From the NCBI GenBank assembly GCA_022800525.1, contig JAAWQM010000026.1, forward strand, positions 1 to 39,831: a DNA stretch of 39,831 nucleotides. The letters are read 5' to 3'. Position numbers and translations under genes: made by a program. This DNA comes from Oscillospiraceae bacterium. GTDB lineage: Bacteria; Bacillota; Clostridia; Oscillospirales; Oscillospiraceae. Below, piece by piece: positions 14,625 to 22,277 of the stretch (positions are counted from its first letter, which is position 1; the number at the start of each line of letters is the position of its first letter). Below the pieces are notes generated by a model that was not told the origin of the DNA, made no database searches, and saw only the letters and a program-made list of their open reading frames with translations.

Positions 14625-15605
14625 GTGAATATTTCAGAAATCGCGAAAATGGCGGGCGTCTCAAACGCCGCCGTATCCCGCTATCTCAATAACGGCTATC
14701 TGTCGGAGGAAAAACGGGCGGTCATCCGCCGGGTGATCGAGGAGACGGGCTACCGCCCTTCGGCCCAGGCCCAGACCCTGCGCACCGGGCAGACCAAGAC
14801 GGTGGGCGTAATCCTGCCAAGGATCGATTCTTTCTCCATCGGCAGCGTTATGACGGGCATCGACGCCGCGCTGGAGCGGAAGGGCTTCCGCCTCCTGCTG
14901 GCCGACACCCACAACGACCCGGCCAAGGAACTGGAGTATCTGGACATCTTCGGGCAGCAGCACGTGGACGGCGTGATTCTCATCGCCACCGTGTTCACGC
15001 CCGCGCACGTCCGGGCCATCAAGGGACGGAAAATCCCGCTGGTCATCGTGGGACAGCATCTGCCTAACACGCCCTGTGTCTATCATGACGACTATCACGC
15101 CTTTTACGACATGACGAAGCTGGTTCTGAAGAAGGGGTGCCGCACGCTGGGGTACATCGGCGCGCTGCCCCAGGACCGGGCGGTGGGCCAGGAGCGCAGC
15201 CGCGCCTTCCTCGACGCGGTGCGGGAGGCCGGACTGCCGGAGCCGCACACCATCATCGCGGATTTCAGCATCGCGTCCGGACGGCAAAAGGCGCAGGAGC
15301 TCCTGGAGCGCAGCGGTCCCCTGGACGCGATGGTCTGCGCCACGGATACAATCGCCGCCGGAGCGCTGCAATACCTGCGCAGCCAGGGAATCCAGACGCC
15401 AGGGCAGATGCTGCTGACCGGCCACGGCGCGTCGGACGTCAGCGGAGTCACGTCTCCGACGATCACCACCATCCGGTACTTCTACGAGGAGAGTGGCGCG
15501 GAGGCCGCCGGACTGCTGCTGGAGCAGATGGAGAAGCCGGACCTGCCGCCCAAGGAGATCAAGCTGGGGTACGCCATCGTGGAGAATGAGTCCACCGCCC
15601 GGTGA
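14625..15605 (+). CDS. LacI-family transcriptional regulator
   Basis: The 326-residue repressor has the LacI DNA-binding head at 1-50 (NISEIAKMAGVSNAAVSRYLNNG, hinge RPSAQAQTLRTGQTKTVGVI) and a periplasmic-binding-protein-like effector domain (DGVILIATVF, MVCATDTIAAGAL, GQMLLTGHGASD). The head resembles sucrose/beta-glucoside-type repressors (ScrR-like). The start is GTG 14625 with GGAGG 9 nt upstream. No sugar transport or hydrolase gene lies nearby: the previous gene is divergent and the next is convergent. It is thus an orphan regulator, probably autoregulated through the palindromes in its leader and acting on distant genes. Effector unknown. Confidence 0.88.
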   Translation: MNISEIAKMAGVSNAAVSRYLNNGYLSEEKRAVIRRVIEETGYRPSAQAQTLRTGQTKTVGVILPRIDSFSIGSVMTGIDAALERKGFRLLLADTHNDPAKELEYLDIFGQQHVDGVILIATVFTPAHVRAIKGRKIPLVIVGQHLPNTPCVYHDDYHAFYDMTKLVLKKGCRTLGYIGALPQDRAVGQERSRAFLDAVREAGLPEPHTIIADFSIASGRQKAQELLERSGPLDAMVCATDTIAAGALQYLRSQGIQTPGQMLLTGHGASDVSGVTSPTITTIRYFYEESGAEAAGLLLEQMEKPDLPPKEIKLGYAIVENESTAR

Positions 15606-15622
15606 CGTTTCTTTCGGCAGCC

Positions 15623-15946
15623 CTACCGCCTTTCGTGGAAGATTCTGCCGGCTCCGTTTCCGGCAAGGACTATGCCCCCATAGATAATCACATAGGGCCA
15701 CGCTGTTTCGTTGTAAAAGAGAAGGACCGTTGGAGCGAACAGCAGCATGGCGGCGGCTGGCAGCAGCAGGTCAAATCCCCGCCGGACGCCGTAGATTACA
15801 GCAGTAAAAAAGGCGGTCATGGGAATGACGCACAGCATCATTACCATTGCCGCCCCCGTATCCGTCGTCAGGCAGGGGAGCAGATAAAAGGCCGCCGCCA
15901 GCGCGGCGGCGTAGGGGAGCAGCCCGGGCAGTTTTTTCTTCATCAT
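15623..15946 (-). CDS. Small membrane protein, third gene of the XRE operon
   Basis: This 107-residue protein has three or four hydrophobic segments and a basic start (MMKKKLPGLLPYAAALAAAF). I recognise no named family. ATG 15946 overlaps the XRE stop as ATGA, and GGAGG precedes it, so translation is coupled to the regulator. It probably works with the other membrane protein at 16137-16496. Operons of a short XRE regulator flanked by small membrane proteins are common in Clostridia, but their role is mostly unknown. Confidence 0.7.
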   Translation of the reverse strand: MMKKKLPGLLPYAAALAAAFYLLPCLTTDTGAAMVMMLCVIPMTAFFTAVIYGVRRGFDLLLPAAAMLLFAPTVLLFYNETAWPYVIIYGGIVLAGNGAGRIFHERR

Positions 15947-16140
15947 GAATCCTCCAGCAAAAATAGTTCCTCCACCGTTGTCTGCAAATACCGCGCCAGA
16001 CGCATAGCCAGTTCGAGGGACGCGTCATATTTGTTGTTCTCTATGGCGATGATTGTCTGCCGGGACACGCCCAGCGCGTCCGCAAGGTCCTCCTGGCGGT
16101 AGCCCTTCGCCTTGCGGAGCTCCTTGAGACGGTTTTTCAT
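15943..16140 (-). CDS. Short XRE-family (Cro/CI-type) regulator
   Basis: The 65-residue protein is one helix-turn-helix domain: MKNRLKELRKAKGYRQEDLADALGV, then SRQTIIAIENNKYDASLELAMRLA. It overlaps the genes on both sides by ATGA junctions, so the three are translated together. A 10-bp inverted repeat covering the -35 of the operon promoter is the likely operator, giving negative autoregulation. Confidence 0.9.
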   Translation of the reverse strand: MKNRLKELRKAKGYRQEDLADALGVSRQTIIAIENNKYDASLELAMRLARYLQTTVEELFLLEDS

Positions 16141-16496
16141 ATCCGGACGCTTGTCAGAATCATCACCGCGCCGATGGTCACGATGACGCCGGCGGCGGCG
16201 CAGATGAAAAGGATGAGCCGGAGGAGCGGGGCCGTCTCAAAGGAGTCCTCATCATCCTTGACGGCGTTCCGGGTCATGACGAGCCGGGAAAGCGTCTGGA
16301 CAGCCATCGCCGCCACCAGCAGCGTACACGGGAGTATATTCAGCCGTGTATGGTATGCGTATACCCGGTAGCTTTCGTAGAGTGACCAGAGCGTCAGAGC
16401 GGCGATCAGGAAGACATAAGAATTTCTCTGCGCCCTGAAAAGAATATATTTCTCCATCTCATCCGGCCTGCGAAAGCGGAATGAACGCTTTTTCAT
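16137..16496 (-). CDS. Small membrane protein, first gene of the XRE operon
   Basis: The 119-residue protein starts with a basic segment (MKKRSFRFRRPDEMEKYI). Three membrane spans follow: YVFLIAALTLWSLYESY, ILPCTLLVAAMAVQTL and LLRLILFICAAAGVIVTIGAVMIL. The DDEDSFE acidic loop precedes the last span. Its stop overlaps the XRE start. GGGGGC upstream gives a weak ribosome binding site. Function unknown. Confidence 0.7.
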   Translation of the reverse strand: MKKRSFRFRRPDEMEKYILFRAQRNSYVFLIAALTLWSLYESYRVYAYHTRLNILPCTLLVAAMAVQTLSRLVMTRNAVKDDEDSFETAPLLRLILFICAAAGVIVTIGAVMILTSVRI

Positions 16497-16526
16497 TGCA
16501 AAGCCCCCTTTTTAGTTGATGGATAC

Positions 16527-16555
16527 AGTATATCCGCTTTACAGCAAAATGTCAA
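16527..16555 (-). promoter_or_regulatory. Promoter of the XRE operon
   Basis: TTGACA-N17-TATACT on the minus strand, 31 nt before ATG 16496: a near-consensus sigma-A promoter. Confidence 0.85.
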
Positions 16556-16574
16556 GAGTTCTTTACATTTTGCT
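16543..16574 (-). promoter_or_regulatory. Inverted repeat over the -35, candidate XRE operator
   Basis: AGCAAAATGT and ACATTTTGCT form perfect 10-bp arms around a 12-bp centre and cover the -35 hexamer. A dimeric XRE repressor bound here would block RNA polymerase. Confidence 0.65.
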
Positions 16575-16582
16575 CTGAGAAA

Positions 16583-16608
16583 CAGGAGGGGCCACCCTGC
16601 CCCTCCTG
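16583..16608 (-). terminator. Hairpin after the SCIFF operon
   Basis: CAGGAGGGGC and GCCCCTCCTG form a 10-bp stem with a 6-nt loop, 12 nt after the last stop, followed by TTTCTC on the minus strand. Confidence 0.65.
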
Positions 16609-16619
16609 CCTGGTTTGGA

Positions 16620-17495
16620 CTATATCCGCCGCCAGAGCAGCATATTGTTTTCAAACAGCGCCGTCAGCCTGCCGGAGTCCTTCAGCCACGCCAGGTAGGA
16701 GCGCACCGTACTGCCCACCAGGACATACTGTTCAAAGTTCATTTTCAGATTGCAGTCCGTAAACAGCTTTTGCAGGACCGCCTCAAAGCACAGCGGCTCC
16801 TGGCAGATGCCGGTAATCCTGTCTGCGATTTCCTGCACCTTGTCGATGTTGTACTGCGCAAGGCCGGCAATCTCCTTCGATGCCTCCGCGTGGGCCGGAA
16901 CAAATAGGTCCGCTTCCATGGCTTTCACCATTTCAAGCGTTTTCAGATAGGCGGCCACATCGTAGATAAAGCCAATCTGGTACTTCTCCAGCGTCTCCCG
17001 GCTGGAGAGGCAGTCCGCCAGATAGACCACGCCGTCAATCCGGAAGCCCGCCATGTCAAAGAAATGCCCCGGCAGGGGGATCATCTCGAAGCCCTCCGGC
17101 AGACAGTCCGCTGTCAGCTCCTCCGCATCGCTCTCCTGGGCCATGAGGAACTTGTGCCGCAGCTCCTTGCAAGGATATCCGCCATACAGGAAGGACGGCT
17201 CCAGAATGGGGCGGCGAGTGAAGGCGCGCTCGATTCCCGGCGCATAAATTCCGCATCCCGTCTGGCTCTGCAAATACTTGTTGCCGCCGATATGGTCGGC
17301 ATTGGAGTGTGTGTTGTAGATGGCTGTCAGCTTCCAGCTGTTGGCGTCCAGAAGCTGCCGGACCTTGCGGCCCGCGTCCTTGTCGCTGCCGCTGTCGATA
17401 AGGCAGACGTCCCGCTCGTTGAGCCTGACCAGTCCGATCTTCGCCGGACTCTGGATATAGTAGTTCCGCTCGGAAACCTGGATCAATTCATACAT
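16620..17495 (-). CDS. MBL-fold metallohydrolase, fourth gene of the SCIFF operon
   Basis: The 291-residue protein has a metallo-beta-lactamase fold with THSNADHIGGN (His63, Asn65, Asp67, His68), PGHFFD (His144), LADCL (Asp161) and PAHAE (His202). The usual second His of HxHxDH is Asn65 here, which may change the metal site. About 100 residues follow the core and end in a helical region, possibly for substrate or DNA contact. It starts 3 nt after the decarboxylase stop. Substrate unknown; its place in the SCIFF operon is the main clue. Confidence 0.8.
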   Translation of the reverse strand: MYELIQVSERNYYIQSPAKIGLVRLNERDVCLIDSGSDKDAGRKVRQLLDANSWKLTAIYNTHSNADHIGGNKYLQSQTGCGIYAPGIERAFTRRPILEPSFLYGGYPCKELRHKFLMAQESDAEELTADCLPEGFEMIPLPGHFFDMAGFRIDGVVYLADCLSSRETLEKYQIGFIYDVAAYLKTLEMVKAMEADLFVPAHAEASKEIAGLAQYNIDKVQEIADRITGICQEPLCFEAVLQKLFTDCNLKMNFEQYVLVGSTVRSYLAWLKDSGRLTALFENNMLLWRRI

Positions 17496-17498
17496 ACT

Positions 17499-18878
17499 TC
17501 AAGTTTTCCTTATAGAGGCTCCGGCTCCTTGCGCCTTCCGCAGGACCTCCACCTGTTCCACGCCGTAGTGCGCGAACAGCTTCGCCGCCTCCGGCCCAAT
17601 GCGTTCCCCGGCCACGGCGATGGGGATGGCCGGAGGACAGCTCACCGTGGGCGAGCCGCAGACACGTCCCGGGCTTTTTTCCGCCGGGACCGTCTCATGA
17701 GGAGAAAATACCGCCTCCCGGATGGAGCAGACCCGCTCCCCCTTCGCCAGCGGCAGAGCCGGGCGGGGCGTCCCCGGCTTTGGCTGGCCGCAGGACAGTG
17801 CGTTGGCGGCAATCCGGAAGTCCTCCTCCGTTGTGGCCCCGGAGGCCATCAGCACCACATAATCCTGATCGGCGTACTCCGCCTCCACGCTGCCCACCCG
17901 CAGCAGGCCCGCCAGCCGGGAGCCGGTCCAGCCGGAGGCGGCGGCATCGACCGTCAGCTTCAGCGGCTCGTTACCGGACAGGGTCCAGCCCTGATTGGAA
18001 CATTCCTGTTTCAACTCCGACAATTTCCCGGCGGCGGTGCGGATGCGCTCCGGTTCCCCGCCTGCCAGGGCCTGGTTGCACAAATCCAGGGAGGCCATCG
18101 TCAAATAGGACGGGCTGGTGGAGCCAAACAGGGCCAGCGCCGCTTTCGCGTTCTCCCGGAAGGAGGCCGGAAGGGTCCTTGAAAGATGCAGATACGCCCC
18201 GCCCGTGAGGACCGGCAAGGTCTTATGGGCCGAGTCACAGCACAAATCCGCCCCCAGGTCCAGCGGGTGGAGGGACCGCTCCAGGAACCGCAGGTAAGCC
18301 CCGTGGGCGTTGTCCACCAGCAGCAGGGTCCCCCGGCGATGGCAGACCTCCGCCAGGGCGGCAATATCCGCCAGATTGCCCAGGTAGTCCGGGCTGGTGA
18401 TATAGACGGCGGCGGGCGGCGCGCCCAGGGCGGCCAGCGTCCGGTCCAGCCCCTCCGGGGCAACAGGGCAGGCGCAGAGGGAGGCTGTCCCTTCCTCCGG
18501 CCACAGCCAGACAGGTTCAAAGTCCAGCAGCGCGGCGGCGTAGACGAATGCCTTATGGACGTTCCGCGCGGCCACAACCACCGGAGGCGTCCCCTCCGCC
18601 CGGTTTGCCAGCGCCAGGTACAGCATAGCCCGGATGCACTGGCTGGAGCCCTCGGTGGAGTAGAACGTGGCCCCTGAGCCGAACAATCGGGCGGCATTGG
18701 CCTCGCTCTGGGCGATGATGCCGGAGGCTTCATAGAGGGCATCCGCCCCCATGATCTCGGTAATGTCCCAGGGTTCGCAGCCCAGGAGGCCCGGCCCGCC
18801 CTTGTGGCCCGGCATATGGAACCGGCTCATGCCCTCCCGGCGGTAGCCCTGGAGGAGATTCCATATGGGCGTGTTCAC
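17499..18878 (-). CDS. PLP-dependent Orn/Lys/Arg decarboxylase-family protein, third gene of the SCIFF operon
   Basis: The 459-residue protein matches the short Orn/Lys/Arg decarboxylase family (fold type I): HMPGHKGG at 21-28, EGSSQ at 76-80, VDNAHGAY with Asp189 and His192, and DSAHKTLPVLTGGAYL with the PLP Lys219. Enzymes of this group decarboxylate arginine, lysine or ornithine to polyamine precursors, but several members have unknown substrates. The start is GTG 18878, overlapping the maturase stop as GTGA, so translation is coupled. A Pro-rich insert lies near residue 390 before the C-terminal domain. Confidence 0.88.
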   Translation of the reverse strand: MNTPIWNLLQGYRREGMSRFHMPGHKGGPGLLGCEPWDITEIMGADALYEASGIIAQSEANAARLFGSGATFYSTEGSSQCIRAMLYLALANRAEGTPPVVVAARNVHKAFVYAAALLDFEPVWLWPEEGTASLCACPVAPEGLDRTLAALGAPPAAVYITSPDYLGNLADIAALAEVCHRRGTLLLVDNAHGAYLRFLERSLHPLDLGADLCCDSAHKTLPVLTGGAYLHLSRTLPASFRENAKAALALFGSTSPSYLTMASLDLCNQALAGGEPERIRTAAGKLSELKQECSNQGWTLSGNEPLKLTVDAAASGWTGSRLAGLLRVGSVEAEYADQDYVVLMASGATTEEDFRIAANALSCGQPKPGTPRPALPLAKGERVCSIREAVFSPHETVPAEKSPGRVCGSPTVSCPPAIPIAVAGERIGPEAAKLFAHYGVEQVEVLRKAQGAGASIRKT

Positions 18879-20260
18879 AGCTTCCCGTCTCTCTCCGCCC
18901 GGGCCGCCTGCATCATAATGGCGCATTCGATCCGCTTGCGGAACAGCTCGCAGCCATACTCATAAACGCCCCGGATGGACCCGGAGGCGTGGTAGGCGTT
19001 GGCGGCGCAGCCGCCGGAGCAGTACAGCTTCGCCCAGCAGTCCGCGCACTCGGGCCGTGCGTAGGCGTTGCACAGCTTGAACTCGTCCCGCGCGGCGGTG
19101 TTGGTGACGCCATTCCAGATGTCGCCCAGCTTGTGCGCCTCCTCCCCCACGAACTGGTGGCAGGGATACAGGTCCCCCCAGGGGGTGACGGCCATGTACT
19201 CCGTGCCGGAGCCGCAGCCGGAGATGCGCTTATAGATGCACGGCCCATGGGTCAGGTCCAGCATGTAGTGATAGAAGGTGAAGCCCCGGCCCTCCTTCTC
19301 CCGTTTCAGCATCTCCTTTGCGAGAATCTCATACTGCTCCAGGACAATGGGCAGGTCCTCCGCCGTCAGGGCGGCGGGGTCGTCCGGGGCGCAGACCACA
19401 GGCTCCATGCTCAGCTCGGTGAAGCCCAGGTCCGCCATGTGGAGCACGTCCTTAGTGAAATCGGGGTTGGCGTGGGTGAAGGTCCCCCGCATGTAGTAGC
19501 CCTTTCCGCCCCGGCGTTCCACCAGCTCCCGGAATTTGGGCACGATGCGGTCGTAGCTGCCCTTCCCGGCGTAGTCCACCCGCAGGCGGTCGTGGATTTC
19601 CTTCCTGCCGTCCAGGCTGAGGACTACGTTGTGCATCTCTTTGTTGGCGAAGTCGATCACGTCATCGTCAATGAGCATCCCGTTGGTGGTGAGGGTGAAG
19701 CGGAATTTCTTGTGGTGAGGCTCCTCCTGGGTGCGGGCGTAGGCCACCAGCCGCTTCACCACGTCCCAGTTCATCAGCGGCTCGCCGCCGAAGAAATCCA
19801 CCTCCAGGTTCGTCCGGGTCCCGGAGTGTTCGATCAGGAAATCCAGCGCCCGTCTGCCTACCTCGAAGGACATGAGCGCCCGGTCCCCGTTGTATTTCCC
19901 CTGACTGGCGAAGCAGTAGGAGCAGTTGAGGTTGCAGGTGTGGGCCACGTGGAGGCACAGGGCCTTGACCACGGTACTGCGGTTTTTGAAGTCAAAGGCC
20001 ATTGGCTCGAAGGTGTCGGGGGTGTAGAGCTTTTTCGCTTTTTCCAGCGCCCGCACATCTCCAACGCAGGCGCGCAGCTCCTCCCCGGTCACATCGGGCC
20101 GGTCTCTGTATTTTTCCAGCAGAGCGGTGACAATCTCGTCCTCGCTCCTGTCCGGATAGAGGGCGATGACGTCATAGGCTACCTCATCCACCACATGGAC
20201 GGAGCCGGAGCAGGTATCCAAAACGATCTGGTAGCCGTTGAGCTTGTATTGATGGACCAT
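18875..20260 (-). CDS. Radical SAM/SPASM SCIFF peptide maturase (thioether cross-link forming)
   Basis: The 461-residue protein installs thioether bonds in the SCIFF peptide encoded just upstream. Residues 1-90 form the peptide-recognition region. The radical SAM motif C-x3-C-x2-C is CNLNCSYC (Cys109, Cys113, Cys116), followed by FFGGEPLMNW and LTTNGMLID. A SPASM region with CGSGTEYMAVTPWGDLYPCHQF, CADCW and YCSGGCAANAY near the end binds auxiliary Fe-S clusters. This matches CteB-type SCIFF maturases in length and motifs. CAGGAGG precedes ATG 20260. It is separated from the peptide gene by a terminator, so it is expected to be made at lower level. Confidence 0.95.
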   Translation of the reverse strand: MVHQYKLNGYQIVLDTCSGSVHVVDEVAYDVIALYPDRSEDEIVTALLEKYRDRPDVTGEELRACVGDVRALEKAKKLYTPDTFEPMAFDFKNRSTVVKALCLHVAHTCNLNCSYCFASQGKYNGDRALMSFEVGRRALDFLIEHSGTRTNLEVDFFGGEPLMNWDVVKRLVAYARTQEEPHHKKFRFTLTTNGMLIDDDVIDFANKEMHNVVLSLDGRKEIHDRLRVDYAGKGSYDRIVPKFRELVERRGGKGYYMRGTFTHANPDFTKDVLHMADLGFTELSMEPVVCAPDDPAALTAEDLPIVLEQYEILAKEMLKREKEGRGFTFYHYMLDLTHGPCIYKRISGCGSGTEYMAVTPWGDLYPCHQFVGEEAHKLGDIWNGVTNTAARDEFKLCNAYARPECADCWAKLYCSGGCAANAYHASGSIRGVYEYGCELFRKRIECAIMMQAARAERDGKL

Positions 20261-20327
20261 CGTAGTTCCTCCTGTAACACGCTGGGTAATGATGGCGCAG
20301 GGCCCGCCATTGGCCTGCGGCCGCCTG

Positions 20328-20357
20328 AAAAAGCGCCGCCGTTGATACGGCGGCGCT
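20328..20357 (-). terminator. Terminator/attenuator between the SCIFF peptide and maturase genes
   Basis: AGCGCCGCCG and CGGCGGCGCT form a perfect 10-bp stem with a 6-nt loop, followed by TTTTTC on the minus strand, 15 nt after the peptide stop. Partial termination would give more peptide mRNA than maturase mRNA. Confidence 0.85.
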
Positions 20358-20372
20358 CCTTGGGTGTCCTGC

Positions 20373-20519
20373 TTACTTGTCAGAGTTCTCGCACTGCTGG
20401 TTGGCAACACCGCAGGAGGTCTTGCACGCGGACTGGCAGGAGGTCTGGCATTCGCCGCAGCCGCCGGTCTGTACGCTTTGGTTCAGGTCGCGGGTCTCGA
20501 GAGTCTTGATACGTTCCAT
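20373..20519 (-). CDS. SCIFF (six cysteines in forty-five residues) ribosomally synthesised peptide precursor
   Basis: This 48-residue peptide starts MERIKTLETRDLNQSVQTGG and has exactly six Cys, at 21, 24, 28, 32, 36 and 43. Its core includes CQTSCQSACKTSCGVANQ and it ends CENSDK. The core and Cys spacing are the SCIFF signature, one of the most conserved RiPP precursors in Clostridia. The maturase follows directly. ATG 20519 has AAGGAG 9 nt upstream and a consensus promoter. SCIFF precursors from this group often have Thr right after the fifth Cys; here that position is Gly37. Confidence 0.95.
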   Translation of the reverse strand: MERIKTLETRDLNQSVQTGGCGECQTSCQSACKTSCGVANQQCENSDK

Positions 20520-20580
20520 AGTTATGATCTCCTTATTCTACCGCCGCACGCTGCAGGGCGCGGCATATTGAACTGGGTTA

Positions 20581-20609
20581 AGGATACCATACCTGGACCC
20601 GGTTGTCAA
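20581..20609 (-). promoter_or_regulatory. Promoter of the SCIFF operon
   Basis: TTGACA-N17-TATCCT on the minus strand, 62 nt before ATG 20519. Confidence 0.8.
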
Positions 20610-20683
20610 GAAATCCTTTTTCGCGCTTCGCAGCCGAAACGCTTTTCTGAATAAAATTTCCCCCGGATTCGATTGCCGCGCCA

Positions 20684-20712
20684 TTGACAAGGGCATCATC
20701 TCTCATTATAAT
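20684..20712 (+). promoter_or_regulatory. Promoter of the flavodiiron protein gene
   Basis: TTGACA-N17-TATAAT, a perfect consensus promoter, 61 nt before ATG 20773. Confidence 0.92.
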
Positions 20713-20772
20713 AAGAAACCGATAAAAACAGCCGCTTTTTCGCGGCGTGAACAAAGGAAGGACTTCACTCGT

Positions 20773-21939
20773 ATGACTGATATGCATGTTTCCGGCGCCG
20801 TCCGCTATATCGGTGTGGACGACACCACCATCGACTTGTTTGAGAGCCAGTACCCCGTTCCCAATGGCGTGTCCTACAACTCCTACATCATTCTGGATGA
20901 AAAGGTCGCCGTTATGGATACCGTGGACCGCCGGGGCGCGGCGGCGTGGCTGGAAAATCTGGAGCGCGAGCTGGCGGGCCGCAGGCCCGACTATCTGGTC
21001 ATCCAGCATCTGGAGCCCGACCACGCTGGGAGCATCGGCCTGCTGGCGGAGAAGTTCCCGGAGATGACCTTGGTGGGCAACGCCAAGACCTTCCAGATGC
21101 TGCCAAGATTCTTCCCCGGCGACTGGTCCAGCCGGTCCCTCACCGTCAAGGAGGGGGACACCCTCTCCCTTGGCAGCCACATCCTCACCTTCGTCATGGC
21201 CCCCATGGTCCACTGGCCGGAGGTCATGGTGAGCTATGAGTCCAGCGAGAGGATTCTGTTTTCCGCCGACGGCTTCGGAACCTTCGGGGCCCTGTCCTCC
21301 GGCCAGAGCTGGGACAAGGAGGCCGCCCGCTACTACTTCAACATCGTGGGCAAATACGGCGCGCAGGTCCAGGCCCTGCTGAAGAAGGCCGCCGGACTGG
21401 ATATTCAGACCATCTGCCCGCTCCACGGGCCGGTACTCCGGGAGGACCTGGGCCGGTACATCGGCAAGTATGACCAGTGGAGCAACTACGAGCCGGAGGA
21501 GCCGGAGGCCGTGCTGGTGGCCTACGCCTCCATCCACGGCAACACGGCCCACGCCGCCGGGAAGATGCGGGAGATCCTGGAGCGCAAGGGCTGCGCCAAG
21601 GTGGTCCTGTTCGATCTGAGCCGTGAGGATCAGGCCGTTGCGGTGGAGGCCGCTTTCCTCTGCGGCAAAGCCGTATTCATGAGCCCCACCTATGACGGGG
21701 GCCTGTTCCCGCCCATGGACCACTTCATGGCGCACCTGCGAGACAAGACCTGGCGGAAGCGCAGGGCGGCTGTGATTGAGAACGGCTCCTGGGCTCCCGC
21801 CGCCGCCAAGGTGATGCGGGGCTATCTGGAGGCCATGAAGGATATTGCCCTCTGCTCCACCGTCCACACCATCCAAGGTGCGGTGAAGGACAGCGATATC
21901 ACCGCCATGGAGCGGATTGCGGACGAGCTGCTGGGATAA
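20773..21939 (+). CDS. A-type flavodiiron protein (O2/NO reductase)
   Basis: The 388-residue protein joins an MBL-fold diiron domain to a flavodoxin domain, the short class A layout. Diiron ligands are visible as His79-x-Glu81-x-Asp83-His84 (HLEPDH), His147, Asp166 (SADGFG) and His218 (PLHGP). The FMN-binding loop is VAYASIHGNTAHAAGKM, and MSPTYDGGLFPPM is the second flavodoxin motif. Such proteins reduce oxygen to water or NO to N2O and protect anaerobes. No rubredoxin domain is fused, so electrons would come from a separate rubredoxin or similar carrier. It is a single-gene unit under a perfect promoter, suggesting high expression. Confidence 0.93.
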   Translation: MTDMHVSGAVRYIGVDDTTIDLFESQYPVPNGVSYNSYIILDEKVAVMDTVDRRGAAAWLENLERELAGRRPDYLVIQHLEPDHAGSIGLLAEKFPEMTLVGNAKTFQMLPRFFPGDWSSRSLTVKEGDTLSLGSHILTFVMAPMVHWPEVMVSYESSERILFSADGFGTFGALSSGQSWDKEAARYYFNIVGKYGAQVQALLKKAAGLDIQTICPLHGPVLREDLGRYIGKYDQWSNYEPEEPEAVLVAYASIHGNTAHAAGKMREILERKGCAKVVLFDLSREDQAVAVEAAFLCGKAVFMSPTYDGGLFPPMDHFMAHLRDKTWRKRRAAVIENGSWAPAAAKVMRGYLEAMKDIALCSTVHTIQGAVKDSDITAMERIADELLG

Positions 21940-21994
21940 GATGTATTTATGCTCCTGAATGACAAATCTGTGAGGGAAGTTCAGCAGGCAGGTA

Positions 21995-22027
21995 AAGGGA
22001 CGCGGGGCAGAGCGCCCAGCGTCCCTT
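21995..22027 (+). terminator. Terminator-like hairpin after the flavodiiron protein gene
   Basis: AAGGGACGC and GCGTCCCTT pair, with an inner GGGC/GCCC stem; CCTATGCTTTC follows. The T-run is poor. The 338-bp gap here holds this hairpin, repeat copy C and the mgtC promoter. Confidence 0.55.
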
Positions 22028-22080
22028 CCTATGCTTTCAGGGACTGTTGATCCATTCGTGAATACTTGCAATGGCTGCCG

Positions 22081-22170
22081 CAGGGAAATCCATTTTTTGC
22101 AGATTTCAGGAGGAAAGAATCAACCCTGTAGGGGCGGATACCATCCGCCCCTACAGGGTTGATTTCCCTG
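22081..22170. repeat. CAGGGAAATC-ended intergenic repeat, copy C (90 bp)
   Basis: It opens with CAGGGAAATCCATTTTTTGC and closes with GATTTCCCTG. Inside is a long hairpin whose arms AATCAACCCTGTAGGGGCGG and its complement flank ATACCAT. See copies A and B. Confidence 0.8.
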
Positions 22171-22188
22171 GACCTGCCAATCGTACCA

Positions 22189-22217
22189 TTGACAAAGCTC
22201 TCTGAAAACTGTATAAT
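22189..22217 (+). promoter_or_regulatory. Promoter of the mgtC-like gene
   Basis: TTGACA-N17-TATAAT, perfect consensus, 61 nt before ATG 22278. Confidence 0.92.
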
Positions 22218-22277
22218 GTGATTTCTATTTCAGGGCGGCCGGCACACAGCGCCGCGGTATTGAAGGAGGGCAGGCTT

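Noticed and set aside
20578-22071. A 497-codon minus-strand frame opposite the flavodiiron protein gene
   Set aside because: Shadow of the plus-strand gene; the plus strand has a perfect promoter, all metal ligands and a ribosome binding site.
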